Assembly (NCBI RefSeq): GCF_030814415.1
Contig: NZ_JAUSVB010000002.1
Coordinates: 558,001 to 622,000 of the forward strand
Origin: Cellulomonas humilata
Lineage (GTDB): Bacteria; Actinomycetota; Actinomycetes; Actinomycetales; Cellulomonadaceae
DNA length: 64,000 bases
Direction of reading: 5' to 3'
In this document: in pieces, positions 26,402 through 33,537 of the stretch
How the letters are laid out: every line of letters begins with the position of its first letter
Numbering within the stretch: position 1 is the first letter of the stretch
The notes under the pieces: generated by a model
The model's input: only the letters and a program-made list of their open reading frames with translations
What the model was told of the DNA's origin: nothing
Databases searched by the model: none
Position numbers and translations under genes: made by a program

Positions 26402-27130
26402 TCAGAGACTGACGCGGCGAGCGCCTGCGCGGTCGAGCACGCCGGCGCGCTCGAGCAGGTTGCCCTGGAAGAGCGTGAAACCGAGGTCCCGCGCGTGACG
26501 CAGCGTGTCCGCGGTCTCGACGTACTCGGCGACCAGCAGGGCGCCGTACGACCGGGCGAGGTGGACCACGGGCGGCCCCTCGACGTCCAGGTCCCGCACG
26601 TCGATCTTCACGAAGTCCGCGTGGGGCAGCAGGCGACGCTGGTTCGGGTTGCTGACGAAGGCCGGGACCGCGACGCGGAAGCCCTCCTCGCGCAGCCGGC
26701 GGATGCCCGAGAGCACGGCCGAGTCGACCGTGACCGCGTCGTTGACCTCGATCACCAGGCGATCCGGGCGGCGCGGGATGGGCAGATCGCCCACGAGGTA
26801 CGCGCGCGGGCACCGGACGAAGAGCAGCCGGCCGTTGGCGACGTGCTCGAGATCGGCGCGGCCGAAGGTGGCGCCGAGCACGTGGGCGGTCGCCCGCTCG
26901 TGCTGGTGCGAGCTCCACGACATCGCGCTCGCGGTGAGCTGGTCGGGGGAGCGGAACGACAGCTGATAGGCGAACGGGCGCCCGTGCTCGGAGAAGATGC
27001 CCTGTCGCGCGACGAGCACCGGCTCGTGGGAGATCCGCTGCGCCCACTCCTGCCGGAGGGCAAGAGGGATGGCGTCCTCCACTGCGGCTGCGAGATGAGC
27101 GAGCCGCCCGTCGGCGTCGTCGGGTGTCAT
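26402..27130 (-). CDS. EAL-like domain protein, catalytically dead (copy 2)
   Basis: 242-residue paralogue of the next minus-strand gene, with a 35-residue N-terminal extension. The fold is recognisable (VLVARQGIFSEHGRPFAYQ, FVKIDVRDLDVEG, LLVAEYVETADTL, FTLFQGNLLE). However, the EAL triplet is AYQ, the metal Asn strand reads FVRCPR, and DDFG is PAFVS. It is therefore predicted to lack phosphodiesterase activity. It may be a binding or scaffolding protein. ATG 27130 is the first start. It is divergent from the secreted-peptide gene, with about 215 bases between, so the two units could share regulation. Confidence 0.75.
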   Translation of the reverse strand: MTPDDADGRLAHLAAAVEDAIPLALRQEWAQRISHEPVLVARQGIFSEHGRPFAYQLSFRSPDQLTASAMSWSSHQHERATAHVLGATFGRADLEHVANGRLLFVRCPRAYLVGDLPIPRRPDRLVIEVNDAVTVDSAVLSGIRRLREEGFRVAVPAFVSNPNQRRLLPHADFVKIDVRDLDVEGPPVVHLARSYGALLVAEYVETADTLRHARDLGFTLFQGNLLERAGVLDRAGARRVSL

Positions 27131-27238
27131 GGGATCTATGACACCACATGTTCCACGCTGTGAACCGCTCTCGGGCGGGTGGAATTCTGGGCGACCGTCA
27201 GAGCCCCGCTCCGAGGCGGGCGCATATCCGGATCTTTC

Positions 27239-27255
27239 ACCCTTTCAGGGTCGGA
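27239..27255 (+). other. Stem-loops in the leader of the secreted-peptide gene
   Basis: ACCCT-TTC-AGGGT (27239-27251) forms a tight hairpin, extended by TCCG (27227-27230) with CGGA (27252-27255) across an 8-base bulge. A second stem CCCGC/GCGGG lies just upstream, near 27205-27220. It matches no riboswitch class I know. No TANNNT box is found upstream. Confidence 0.35.
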
Positions 27256-27344
27256 CCGGTGAGTAACGGGAGACACGATGCGAGTCACAGGCCATCATGG
27301 GCAGCACCCGCACACCGGTACGACAAGAAGATGGAGCACTTCCC

Positions 27345-27488
27345 ATGCCCAGACCGCTCAAGTCCGCCCTCGTCGTCCTCTCCGTGCTGGGGTTCCTGAC
27401 CCTCGCGCCGAGCTCGGCTCTCGCTGACGGCTTCGACGACACGGTGACCTCCGGCGGCGCCAGCGGCTGCTGCAAGATCATCAACTGA
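27345..27488 (+). CDS. Small secreted peptide, candidate signalling pro-peptide
   Basis: 47-residue peptide with a textbook Sec signal: basic MPRPLK, hydrophobic ALVVLSVLGFLTLA, and an ALA cleavage site after residue 27. The mature part is about 20 residues, DGFDDTVTSGGASGCCKIIN, with an adjacent Cys-Cys pair at 42-43. GGAG at 27333-27336 lies 8 bases before ATG 27345, supporting this start over the in-frame ATG at 27297. It is encoded 90 bases upstream of, and on the same strand as, an HTH-TPR regulator, the layout of peptide pheromone genes such as papR or shp in Firmicutes. No modification or dedicated export genes are adjacent. The function is inference; no family is recognised. Confidence 0.7.
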   Translation: MPRPLKSALVVLSVLGFLTLAPSSALADGFDDTVTSGGASGCCKIIN

Positions 27489-27543
27489 CCACCCCCCTGA
27501 TGCACAGCAGAGGCACGAACACGCCGTCTCTGCGGGGGGTGGT
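27488..27543 (+). terminator. Long imperfect hairpin between peptide and regulator genes
   Basis: ACCACCCCCC (27488-27497) pairs perfectly with GGGGGGTGGT (27534-27543), continued inside by GCAGAG/CTCTGC (27507-27512 with 27528-27533). It begins at the last base of the peptide stop codon. It probably ends the peptide mRNA and could attenuate read-through into the regulator. GATGCAC (27499) and GTGCATC (27542) offer an alternative pairing. Confidence 0.6.
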
Positions 27544-27564
27544 GCATCCGGGGGACGTCACACA

Positions 27565-27570
27565 TACAAT
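27565..27570 (+). promoter_or_regulatory. -10 box (TACAAT) of the HTH-TPR regulator
   Basis: TACAAT is the most consensus-like -10 box in the window and ends 8 bases before ATG 27579. This predicts a strong leaderless promoter separate from that of the peptide. Confidence 0.55.
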
Positions 27571-27578
27571 GACTGCCC

Positions 27579-28901
27579 ATGACCACGATTGCTGACCGGG
27601 TGCGCGACGCTCGACTCGCTGCTGGGTTGTCCCAGACCTCGCTCGCGGGCTCCGCGTTCTCACCCAGCTACATCTCCCTGATCGAGGCGGGTCATCGTGA
27701 ACCGACTGACTCCGCGCTCGCCGTGCTGGCTACACGCCTGGGCACGACCCTCGAGTACCTGAAGCACGGCGAGGACGGTCCGAACGAGGCGCGCACGCGC
27801 CTCGAGATCGACTACGCCAAGCTCGACATGACGCAGGGCGACGCCGTCGGTGCGCGACGCAGGCTCGAGGCGCTGGACCTCGAGATCGTCTCGCCGTCGG
27901 TCCGCGTCGACGCGCTGACCACGCTGGCGCACTCGTTCGAGGTCCTGGGTGACCTCGAGTCGTCCGTCGCGATCCTCGAGCCGCTCCTGGCGGACTCGCG
28001 GGGCCGCACGCACCACGTCGAGTCGGCCAAGCTGGCGAACGCGCTGGTGGCGGCTTACCTCGAGGCCGGCGACCTGCACCGCAGCGTCGAGGTCGGTGAG
28101 CGCACGCTCGACGAGCTCGAGGCGGCCGACCTCACAGGTACGGACGAGCACCTGCGCCTGGCGTCCACAGTGTTGTGGGCGTACGTCGAGCGCGGTGACC
28201 TCCTGTACGCGACGCACCGGGCCGCGGAGCTCGTGCGGCTCGCGGAGTCGCTCGGCAGCCCGCGTGGTCGTGGCAGCGTCTACTGGAACGCCGCGCTCGT
28301 CGCCGAGCAGCGACGTGACTACGAGCTGGCCCAGCGGTACACGGAACGCGCTCTCGGGCTCCTGTCCGAGGGTGAGGCGGACCGTGACCTGCCGCGCCTG
28401 CGGCTCAACTACGCGTGGCTGCTGCTGCGGTCCGACCCGGTGGACCCGCGGGGCGCCCTCGACCAGATCGAGCGTGCGACGCCCGGACTCGCCGTCCTCG
28501 GCTCCGAGCTCGACCTGGCGCGCGTCGACGTCGAGAGCTCTCGTGCGCACCTCCTGCTCGGTGACGTCGACGCCGCGGAGCGGTTCGCGACGGCTGCGCT
28601 CGAGCGGCTGGGCGACCCGCCCCGTCTCGAGACGGCCTTCGCTCAGCTCTCCCGTGGCGACGCGCTGCACGCGCGTGGCGACGTCGTGGGTGCGGCCCGG
28701 GCGTACGAGTCGGCGGCGGACCTGCTCGGCATGATGTCGGCGTCCCGGCAGTCGGCGTCGGCATGGCGCGATCTCGGTGACCGGTACGCGATGCACGGCG
28801 ACAGTGCCGCCGCGGCACAGGCGTACGACCGCGCGTTGCGCGAGGCAGGCTTCCGTCCCACGATCCCGCTCAGCTCCTGGGAGACCTGGTCGCTGATCTG
28901 A
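27579..28901 (+). CDS. XRE-type HTH regulator with TPR domain (RRNPP-like architecture)
   Basis: 440-residue protein. Residues about 5-62 are a Cro/XRE helix-turn-helix (ADRVRDARLAAGLSQTSLAG, SPSYISLIEAGHREPTDSAL). From about residue 75 to the end it is all-helical TPR-like repeats, for example RVDALTTLAHSFEVLGDLES, KLANALVAAYLEAGDLHRSV and AWRDLGDRYAMHGDSAAAAQAYDRAL. HTH plus C-terminal TPRs is the layout of PlcR, Rgg, PrgX and NprR, which bind small imported peptides. The 47-residue secreted peptide gene lies immediately upstream. Whether this protein binds that peptide is untested. It could instead be a general actinobacterial regulator placed beside rpsT. A perfect 14-bp hairpin terminates it. 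Confidence 0.9.
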   Translation: MTTIADRVRDARLAAGLSQTSLAGSAFSPSYISLIEAGHREPTDSALAVLATRLGTTLEYLKHGEDGPNEARTRLEIDYAKLDMTQGDAVGARRRLEALDLEIVSPSVRVDALTTLAHSFEVLGDLESSVAILEPLLADSRGRTHHVESAKLANALVAAYLEAGDLHRSVEVGERTLDELEAADLTGTDEHLRLASTVLWAYVERGDLLYATHRAAELVRLAESLGSPRGRGSVYWNAALVAEQRRDYELAQRYTERALGLLSEGEADRDLPRLRLNYAWLLLRSDPVDPRGALDQIERATPGLAVLGSELDLARVDVESSRAHLLLGDVDAAERFATAALERLGDPPRLETAFAQLSRGDALHARGDVVGAARAYESAADLLGMMSASRQSASAWRDLGDRYAMHGDSAAAAQAYDRALREAGFRPTIPLSSWETWSLI

Positions 28902-28919
28902 TCGAGGTCGGAGAACAGC

Positions 28920-28953
28920 GAAGGCGTCACCCCGCAGGGGGGGTGACGCCTTC
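28920..28953 (+). terminator. Perfect 14-bp terminator hairpin after the regulator gene
   Basis: GAAGGCGTCACCCC (28920-28933) pairs with 28940-28953 around a 6-base loop. It is a strong hairpin, usable from both strands. Confidence 0.85.
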
Positions 28954-28994
28954 ACTGTCTCCTCCGCCGGCTGAGGGCCACGACAGCCAACAAC

Positions 28995-29028
28995 GAAAGG
29001 CGCCACCCCGAACGGGGTGACGCCTTCG
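28995..29028 (-). terminator. Near-copy terminator hairpin after rpsT
   Basis: The stem 28997-29009/29014-29026 has one mismatch. Its right arm GGGGTGACGCCTTC is identical to that of the terminator 74 bases away, indicating duplication. It serves the convergent rpsT. Confidence 0.8.
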
Positions 29029-29096
29029 CTGGTGCTCGTGCCGCTGATCGCGGCGACCGGCGGTCACGGCAGTGCCGTGACCCGCTCAGCGGAAGA

Positions 29097-29357
29097 TCAG
29101 AGTGCGCCGACCGACTTCGCCAGCGCCGACTTCTTGTTGGCGGCCTGGTTCTCGTGGATGACGCCCTTCGAGACAGCCTTGTCGAGCTTGCGCGACGCCT
29201 CGACGAGAGCCGTCGATGCGGCGTCCTTGTCGCCACCGGCGACGGCCTCACGGACGCGACGGATGTGCGTCTTGAGCTCGGACTTCACCGCCTTGTTGCG
29301 CAGGCGCGCCTTCTCGTTGGTGGTGATGCGCTTGATCTGGGACTTGATGTTGGCCAC
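29097..29357 (-). CDS. rpsT: 30S ribosomal protein S20
   Basis: 86-residue basic, all-helical ribosomal protein that binds 16S rRNA in the small subunit. Sequence blocks [35 protein letters not shown] and [18 protein letters not shown] are the S20 signature, and the length is typical. Start is GTG 29357 (GTG GCC AAC). The upstream leader is about 100 bases or more and contains a hairpin at 29463-29486. In E. coli, S20 represses its own translation through its leader; whether that happens here is unknown. Convergent with the HTH-TPR regulator, separated by two terminators. Confidence 0.97.
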   Translation of the reverse strand: MANIKSQIKRITTNEKARLRNKAVKSELKTHIRRVREAVAGGDKDAASTALVEASRKLDKAVSKGVIHENQAANKKSALAKSVGAL

Positions 29358-29462
29358 GTGTGGACTCTCTTGTGCGTTCGCCGAAGCGATCTGACAGGTC
29401 TAGAGGGCGCGCACAGCTCCGGGACTAGGGCGTGGGGATACCCGCGGAGAGGAACTGGGCTT

Positions 29463-29486
29463 GTGCCCGCCGACCCGGGCGGACAC
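29463..29486 (-). promoter_or_regulatory. Hairpin in the rpsT upstream region
   Basis: GTG-x-CCGCC (29463-29471) pairs with GGCGG-x-CAC (29478-29486): 8 pairs, one mismatch, 6-base loop. It could be an rpsT leader element or a terminator for the PemK-like gene, which also reads leftward and ends at 29551. Confidence 0.4.
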
Positions 29487-29550
29487 GCGATTCACCATGT
29501 TAGCAGGCGGGGGGCATCGAGCCGAACCGCGTGACGGGTCTCACCAGCCG

Positions 29551-30054
29551 TCACCAGCCCTGCGTGCGACGCAGGGCCGCAGCTACCTCGTCGAAGAGCG
29601 CCCGGTCCACGATCGCACCCTCGCGGCGGACCGCGGACTGTCGTAGCCGGAGCACGCGATCCAGCCGGACCTCGCTGGGGCGTCGCCGGGAGTCCCAGGC
29701 TCCCGCGCCGATGTCCATCCAGACGCGGCCGCGGCGGGCCTCGAGGGCGGCGTCGCGCGTGTGGTCCTTGCTCGTGAGCATCAGGCCGAGCAGCTCGTCG
29801 GCCTCGCGGCCGATCACGAGGACCGGCCGGTCCTTGCCCTGGCTCGGGTCGTCCTCGAACGGGACCCACGCCCAGACGATCTCGCCGGGGTCGGCGTTGC
29901 CGTCCAGGGCAGGGGAGTACTGGAGCCGAACGGTGCCGCGGTGGTCGGGCAGGGTCGTCGGTGCCGGGGTCGGTCGGGTGGAACCGCCCGTCAGGCGGGC
30001 GACACCGTCGCGGAACGCTCGTCGTACGCGGGTCCAGCGCGAGCTCGTCGTCAC
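29551..30054 (-). CDS. PemK/MazF-like protein without a visible antitoxin
   Basis: 167-residue protein. A basic N-terminal extension of about 45 residues is followed by a PemK/MazF-type SH3-like barrel: GEIVWAWVPFEDDPSQGKDRPVLVIGRE (about residues 58-85) and PSEVRLDRVLRLRQSAVRRE (about 122-141). MazF-type toxins are sequence-specific mRNA endonucleases. 'GxIVWxxxPFxxDPxxxKxRPxLVI' is the family signature. No antitoxin-like small gene is found next to it: upstream is the divergent ATP-grasp gene, downstream rpsT. It may therefore be a solitary, non-toxic relative, common in actinobacteria. GTG 30054 is the chosen start. Confidence 0.8.
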   Translation of the reverse strand: MTTSSRWTRVRRAFRDGVARLTGGSTRPTPAPTTLPDHRGTVRLQYSPALDGNADPGEIVWAWVPFEDDPSQGKDRPVLVIGREADELLGLMLTSKDHTRDAALEARRGRVWMDIGAGAWDSRRRPSEVRLDRVLRLRQSAVRREGAIVDRALFDEVAAALRRTQGW

Positions 30055-30155
30055 GGGGCCGACCGTACCGGCCGCCCGGGCGCCAGGTGTGGTCGTCGGG
30101 GCGAGGCCGACCCGCCGGTGCAGTTCTACGTAACGCAGCGTTATCACCGGGCGGA

Positions 30156-30161
30156 TACTGT
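30156..30161 (+). promoter_or_regulatory. -10 box (TACTGT) of the ATP-grasp operon
   Basis: TACTGT ends 7 bases before ATG 30169, predicting a leaderless three-gene transcript. Confidence 0.45.
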
Positions 30162-30168
30162 CCGGATC

Positions 30169-31761
30169 ATGGCCGACCTGTTCGACGACTACCCGACCGG
30201 ACCGGCGTGGGACGAGATGATCGATCCCGACGGTGGCGGCTCCCGCACGGCGTACTCCGGCTTGCACCGAGCGCTCGCGCAGCTCAGCGCCGGAGAGCTG
30301 CGAGCACGTGCCGAGACGCTCGCCCGGTCCTACCTGGCGCAGGGCGTCACGTTCGACTTCGCGGGCGAGGAGCGGCCGTTCCCGCTGGACGTCGTGCCCC
30401 GCGTGCTCGCGGGCGACGAGTGGGAGCACGTGGCACCCGGGGTCGCGCAGCGCGTCCGGGCGCTGGAGGCGTTCCTGGCCGACGTCTACGGTCCGCAGCG
30501 CGCGATCGCCGACGGGGTCATCCCGCGCAGCGTCGTCCTCTCGTCGACCAACTTCCTGCGTGCCGCGCGCGGCATCAACCCGCCGAACGGCGTCCGGGTG
30601 CACGTCTCGGGCATCGACCTGGTCCGGGACAGCCTGGGCGGGTGGCGGGTGCTCGAGGACAACGTGCGGGTGCCCAGCGGGGTCAGCTACGTGCTGTCCA
30701 ACCGCCGCGCGATGGCCCAGACGTTCCCCGAGCTGTTCGCCGCCCTGCGGATCCGGCCGGTCGCCGACTACCCGCGGCGGCTCCTCGCCGCGCTGACCGC
30801 GGCGGCGCCGTCGGGCGTCGACGAGCCGACGGTGGTCGTGCTGACGCCCGGGGTGTTCAACAGTGCCTACTACGAGCACTCGCTGCTGGCCCGCACGATG
30901 GGCGTCGAGCTGGTGGAGGGGCGCGACCTGTTCTGCTCCGGCGGGCGCGTCTGGATGCGCACCACGCAGGGCCGGCGCCGGGTCGACGTCATCTACCGGC
31001 GGGTCGACGACGACTTCCTCGACCCCGTCGTGTTCCGCAACGACTCCTACCTGGGCAGTCCCGGGCTCATGACGTGTGCGCGCAACGGCACCGTGACCAT
31101 CGCGAACGCGGTGGGCAACGGGGTGGCCGACGACAAGCTCGTCTACACCTACGTGCCCGACCTGATCCGGTACTACCTGAGCGAGCAGCCGATCCTGCGC
31201 AACGTCGACACGTGGCGGCTGGAGGAGCCGGACGCGCTCGAGGAGGTGCTGGACCGGCTGGACGAGCTCGTGGTCAAGCCCGTCGACGGCTCGGGCGGCA
31301 AGGGTCTGGTCGTCGGGCCGAAGGCGAGTGCGGCCGAGCTGGCGACGCTGAAGGTGCGGCTCCGGGACGACCCGCGAGGGTGGATCGCCCAGCCGGTCGT
31401 CCAGCTCTCGACCGTGCCGACGCTCGTCGAGGACGGCCTGCGACCGCGGCACACCGACCTGCGCCCGTTCGCGGTGAACGACGGCGAGTCCGTGTTCGTG
31501 CTCCCGGGCGGGCTGACGCGCGTGGCGCTCCCCGAGGGCGAGCTCGTCGTCAACTCGTCGCAGGGTGGCGGGTCCAAGGACACCTGGGTGCTCGGCGGGG
31601 CGGTCCCGCGCCGCGCGGTCCGCCACCAGTCCGAGCTGCCGCAGGCGGTCGCGCAGGACTCGGCGGTGCCCATCGACTCCAACCCCAACGACGTGCGCGC
31701 CCAGGTGATGCAGCAGCAACAGCAGGGCCGCGCGACCACCGCAGGAGGTTCCCCGTGCTGA
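30169..31761 (+). CDS. Circularly permuted type-2 ATP-grasp protein
   Basis: 530-residue protein of the circularly permuted ATP-grasp family (former DUF404/DUF407), predicted to form amide or peptide bonds using ATP. Typical blocks include FPLDVVPRVLAGDEWEHVAPGVAQRVRALE (about 82-111), VYGPQRAIADGVIPR, GWRVLEDNVRVPSGVSY near 160 and LDELVVKPVDGSGGKGLVVG near 362, the last being the ATP-grasp lysine/glycine loop. The C-terminus ends with a Gln-rich stretch. It overlaps the alpha-E gene by 7 bases. ATP-grasp, alpha-E and transglutaminase-like genes form a widely conserved operon of unknown product, proposed to make or modify a peptide. Confidence 0.93.
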   Translation: MADLFDDYPTGPAWDEMIDPDGGGSRTAYSGLHRALAQLSAGELRARAETLARSYLAQGVTFDFAGEERPFPLDVVPRVLAGDEWEHVAPGVAQRVRALEAFLADVYGPQRAIADGVIPRSVVLSSTNFLRAARGINPPNGVRVHVSGIDLVRDSLGGWRVLEDNVRVPSGVSYVLSNRRAMAQTFPELFAALRIRPVADYPRRLLAALTAAAPSGVDEPTVVVLTPGVFNSAYYEHSLLARTMGVELVEGRDLFCSGGRVWMRTTQGRRRVDVIYRRVDDDFLDPVVFRNDSYLGSPGLMTCARNGTVTIANAVGNGVADDKLVYTYVPDLIRYYLSEQPILRNVDTWRLEEPDALEEVLDRLDELVVKPVDGSGGKGLVVGPKASAAELATLKVRLRDDPRGWIAQPVVQLSTVPTLVEDGLRPRHTDLRPFAVNDGESVFVLPGGLTRVALPEGELVVNSSQGGGSKDTWVLGGAVPRRAVRHQSELPQAVAQDSAVPIDSNPNDVRAQVMQQQQQGRATTAGGSPC

Positions 31762-32684
31762 GCCGGATCGCGGAGTCGTTGTTCTGGATCGGTCGCTACG
31801 TCGAGCGCGCGGACGACACGGCCCGCCTGCTCGACGTGCACGTGCAGATCCTGCTCGAGGACCCCTGGGCGGAGGAGGACCTGGCCTGCCGGTCGCTCCT
31901 GTCCGTGATGGACCGGGAACCGCCGCCCGCGCACGTCGAGGTCGGCCGCGAGTACGTGCTGGACATGCTCGCGTACGACCGGTTCGCACCGTCGTCCATC
32001 GCAGGGTCGCTGGTGTCGGCACGGGAGAACGCCCGCCGTGCGCGCGAGATCATCTCGACCGAGCTGTGGGAGTGCCTCAACGCGACCTGGAACCAGCTGC
32101 CGTCGCACATGAGGCCGGCGCGTCCGCACGACTACTTCACCTGGGTGCGGGAGCGCGCCGCCATCGTCGCCGGGATCATGGACTCCGCGACGTCCCGCGA
32201 CGACACCTGGAACTTCATGGTGCTCGGCCGGTCGATCGAACGTGCCGACATGACCGCCAGGCTGCTGACCACGCGTGCGCTCGCCGGTTCGGCCGGACCG
32301 AGCTGGACGACGCTGCTGCGGTCCTGCGGCGCGCACGAGGCCTTCCTGCGGATGTACCGGGGAGCGGCGTCGGACGAGCGAGCCGCCGGCTTCCTGCTCA
32401 CCGACCGGCTGTTCCCGCGGTCCATCGTGTTCGCGCTCAACCAGGCCGAGGCATGCCTGGCCAACCTCGAGGGCACGTCCGACCGGGCGGCCGTCGACGA
32501 CGCGCGGCGGCACATCGGGTACGTGCGCACGAACCTGGAGTACCGCCCGCTGATCGAGGTCCTCGACGCGCTGCCCAAGGAGATGGAACGGGTGCAGCGC
32601 GCCTGCTCCGCGGCCTCGGACGCGATCCGCGGCCGGTACTTCCCGAGTGCTTCCTCGACGAACTGGGTGGGTGAGGCGCTGTGA
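31755..32684 (+). CDS. Alpha-E domain protein (DUF403)
   Basis: 309-residue all-helical alpha-E family protein. It starts LSRIAESLFWIGRYVERADDTARLLD, the family signature, which recurs internally as VLGRSIERADMTARLL near residue 160, giving a two-fold helical repeat. Biochemical function is unknown. Its fixed association with the permuted ATP-grasp protein and transglutaminase suggests a complex or substrate-carrier role (inference). GTG 31755 has GGAGG 6 bases upstream (31744-31748) and overlaps the ATP-grasp stop. Its own stop overlaps the next gene by 4 bases. Confidence 0.93.
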   Translation: MLSRIAESLFWIGRYVERADDTARLLDVHVQILLEDPWAEEDLACRSLLSVMDREPPPAHVEVGREYVLDMLAYDRFAPSSIAGSLVSARENARRAREIISTELWECLNATWNQLPSHMRPARPHDYFTWVRERAAIVAGIMDSATSRDDTWNFMVLGRSIERADMTARLLTTRALAGSAGPSWTTLLRSCGAHEAFLRMYRGAASDERAAGFLLTDRLFPRSIVFALNQAEACLANLEGTSDRAAVDDARRHIGYVRTNLEYRPLIEVLDALPKEMERVQRACSAASDAIRGRYFPSASSTNWVGEAL

Positions 32685-33520
32685 GCAGGCTGCGGGTCGT
32701 GCACACGTCGACGTTCCGGTACGACAGCGCCGTCGTGGCGTCGTACAACGAAGCGCGGATGACGCCGCTGTCCCAGCAGGGGCAGACGGTGCTGGAGACG
32801 AAGATCGACGTGCAGCCGCACACCGGCTGGCACGAGTACCGCGACTACTGGGGGACGGCGGTCTCGGCGTTCGAGGTGCTGACCCCGCACGACTCGATGG
32901 TGATCACCGCCGAGCACCTGGTCGAGGTGGCCGAGCGGGCACCGCTGCGGTCCCCGGCGACCTGGGACACGCTGCGCGGCGCGGAGCTGCGGGACCGGCT
33001 GGCGGAGTTCCTCTCGGACACGCCGACGACGGCGCCGCCCGACGACGTGGTCGAGCTGGCGCGGCGCGTGGCGGGGGACCTCGAGCCGGCGGACGCCGCG
33101 CTGGCGGTGTCCGGAGCGCTGCGCGACGAGATGGAGTACATCCCGGGGGTCACGACGGTGCACACGCCGGCGTCGGAGGCGTGGACGGCCCGGGCGGGGG
33201 TGTGCCAGGACATCGCGCACCTCGTGGCGGGTGCGCTGCGCTCCATCGGCATCCCGGCGCGGTACGTCTCGGGCTACCTGCACCCCGACTCCGAGGCGCC
33301 CGTCGGCTCCACGGTGCTCGGTGACTCGCACGCGTGGGTCGAGTGGTGGGTGGGCGAGTGGTGCGCCTACGACGTGACCAACCGTGTCGTCGCGGGCGAC
33401 CACCACGTCGTCCTCGCCCGGGGGCGGTCCTACGACGACGTCCCGCCGATGCGGGGGATCTACGCCGGTGCGGGCACGCAGGCGGCGGAGGTCCAGGTGC
33501 AGATCACGCGCGAGGCCTGA
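32681..33520 (+). CDS. Transglutaminase-like cysteine protease-fold protein
   Basis: 279-residue member of the transglutaminase-like superfamily with its N-terminal beta domain (LRVVHTSTFRYDSAVVASYNEARMTP). The catalytic triad is intact: Cys175 (AGVCQDIAH), His217 (DSHAWVEWW) and Asp231 (YDVTNR). Proteins of this group may cleave or crosslink amide bonds, possibly those made by the operon's ATP-grasp enzyme (inference from gene neighbourhood). There is no signal peptide, so it is cytoplasmic. GTG 32681 overlaps the preceding stop (GTGA). Contrast with the triad-less homologue at the window end. Confidence 0.92.
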   Translation: MSRLRVVHTSTFRYDSAVVASYNEARMTPLSQQGQTVLETKIDVQPHTGWHEYRDYWGTAVSAFEVLTPHDSMVITAEHLVEVAERAPLRSPATWDTLRGAELRDRLAEFLSDTPTTAPPDDVVELARRVAGDLEPADAALAVSGALRDEMEYIPGVTTVHTPASEAWTARAGVCQDIAHLVAGALRSIGIPARYVSGYLHPDSEAPVGSTVLGDSHAWVEWWVGEWCAYDVTNRVVAGDHHVVLARGRSYDDVPPMRGIYAGAGTQAAEVQVQITREA

Positions 33521-33537
33521 GCCTCAGGGCGTGAGGC
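33512..33537. terminator. Compact three-arm hairpin between convergent genes
   Basis: GAGGC (33512), GCCTCA (33521) and TGAGGC (33532) can pair two ways: the first with the second (loop CTGA), or the second with the third (loop GGGCG). It spans both stop codons and is probably a bidirectional terminator. Confidence 0.45.

Noticed and set aside
27205..27300. Possible c-di-GMP or c-di-AMP riboswitch in the peptide leader
   Set aside because: Hairpins are present, but none of the conserved core sequences of these riboswitch classes is seen.
27278..27424. Overlapping 48-codon upstream ORF (ATG 27278, weak GGGAG) spanning the peptide start
   Set aside because: Arg/His-rich product without motif and poor codon pattern. 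It could be a regulatory uORF, but nothing beyond its existence supports it.
28920..29031. CRISPR-like or attachment-site interpretation of the repeated GGGGTGACGCCTTC
   Set aside because: There are only two copies, each part of a hairpin just after a gene end; a terminator explanation is sufficient.
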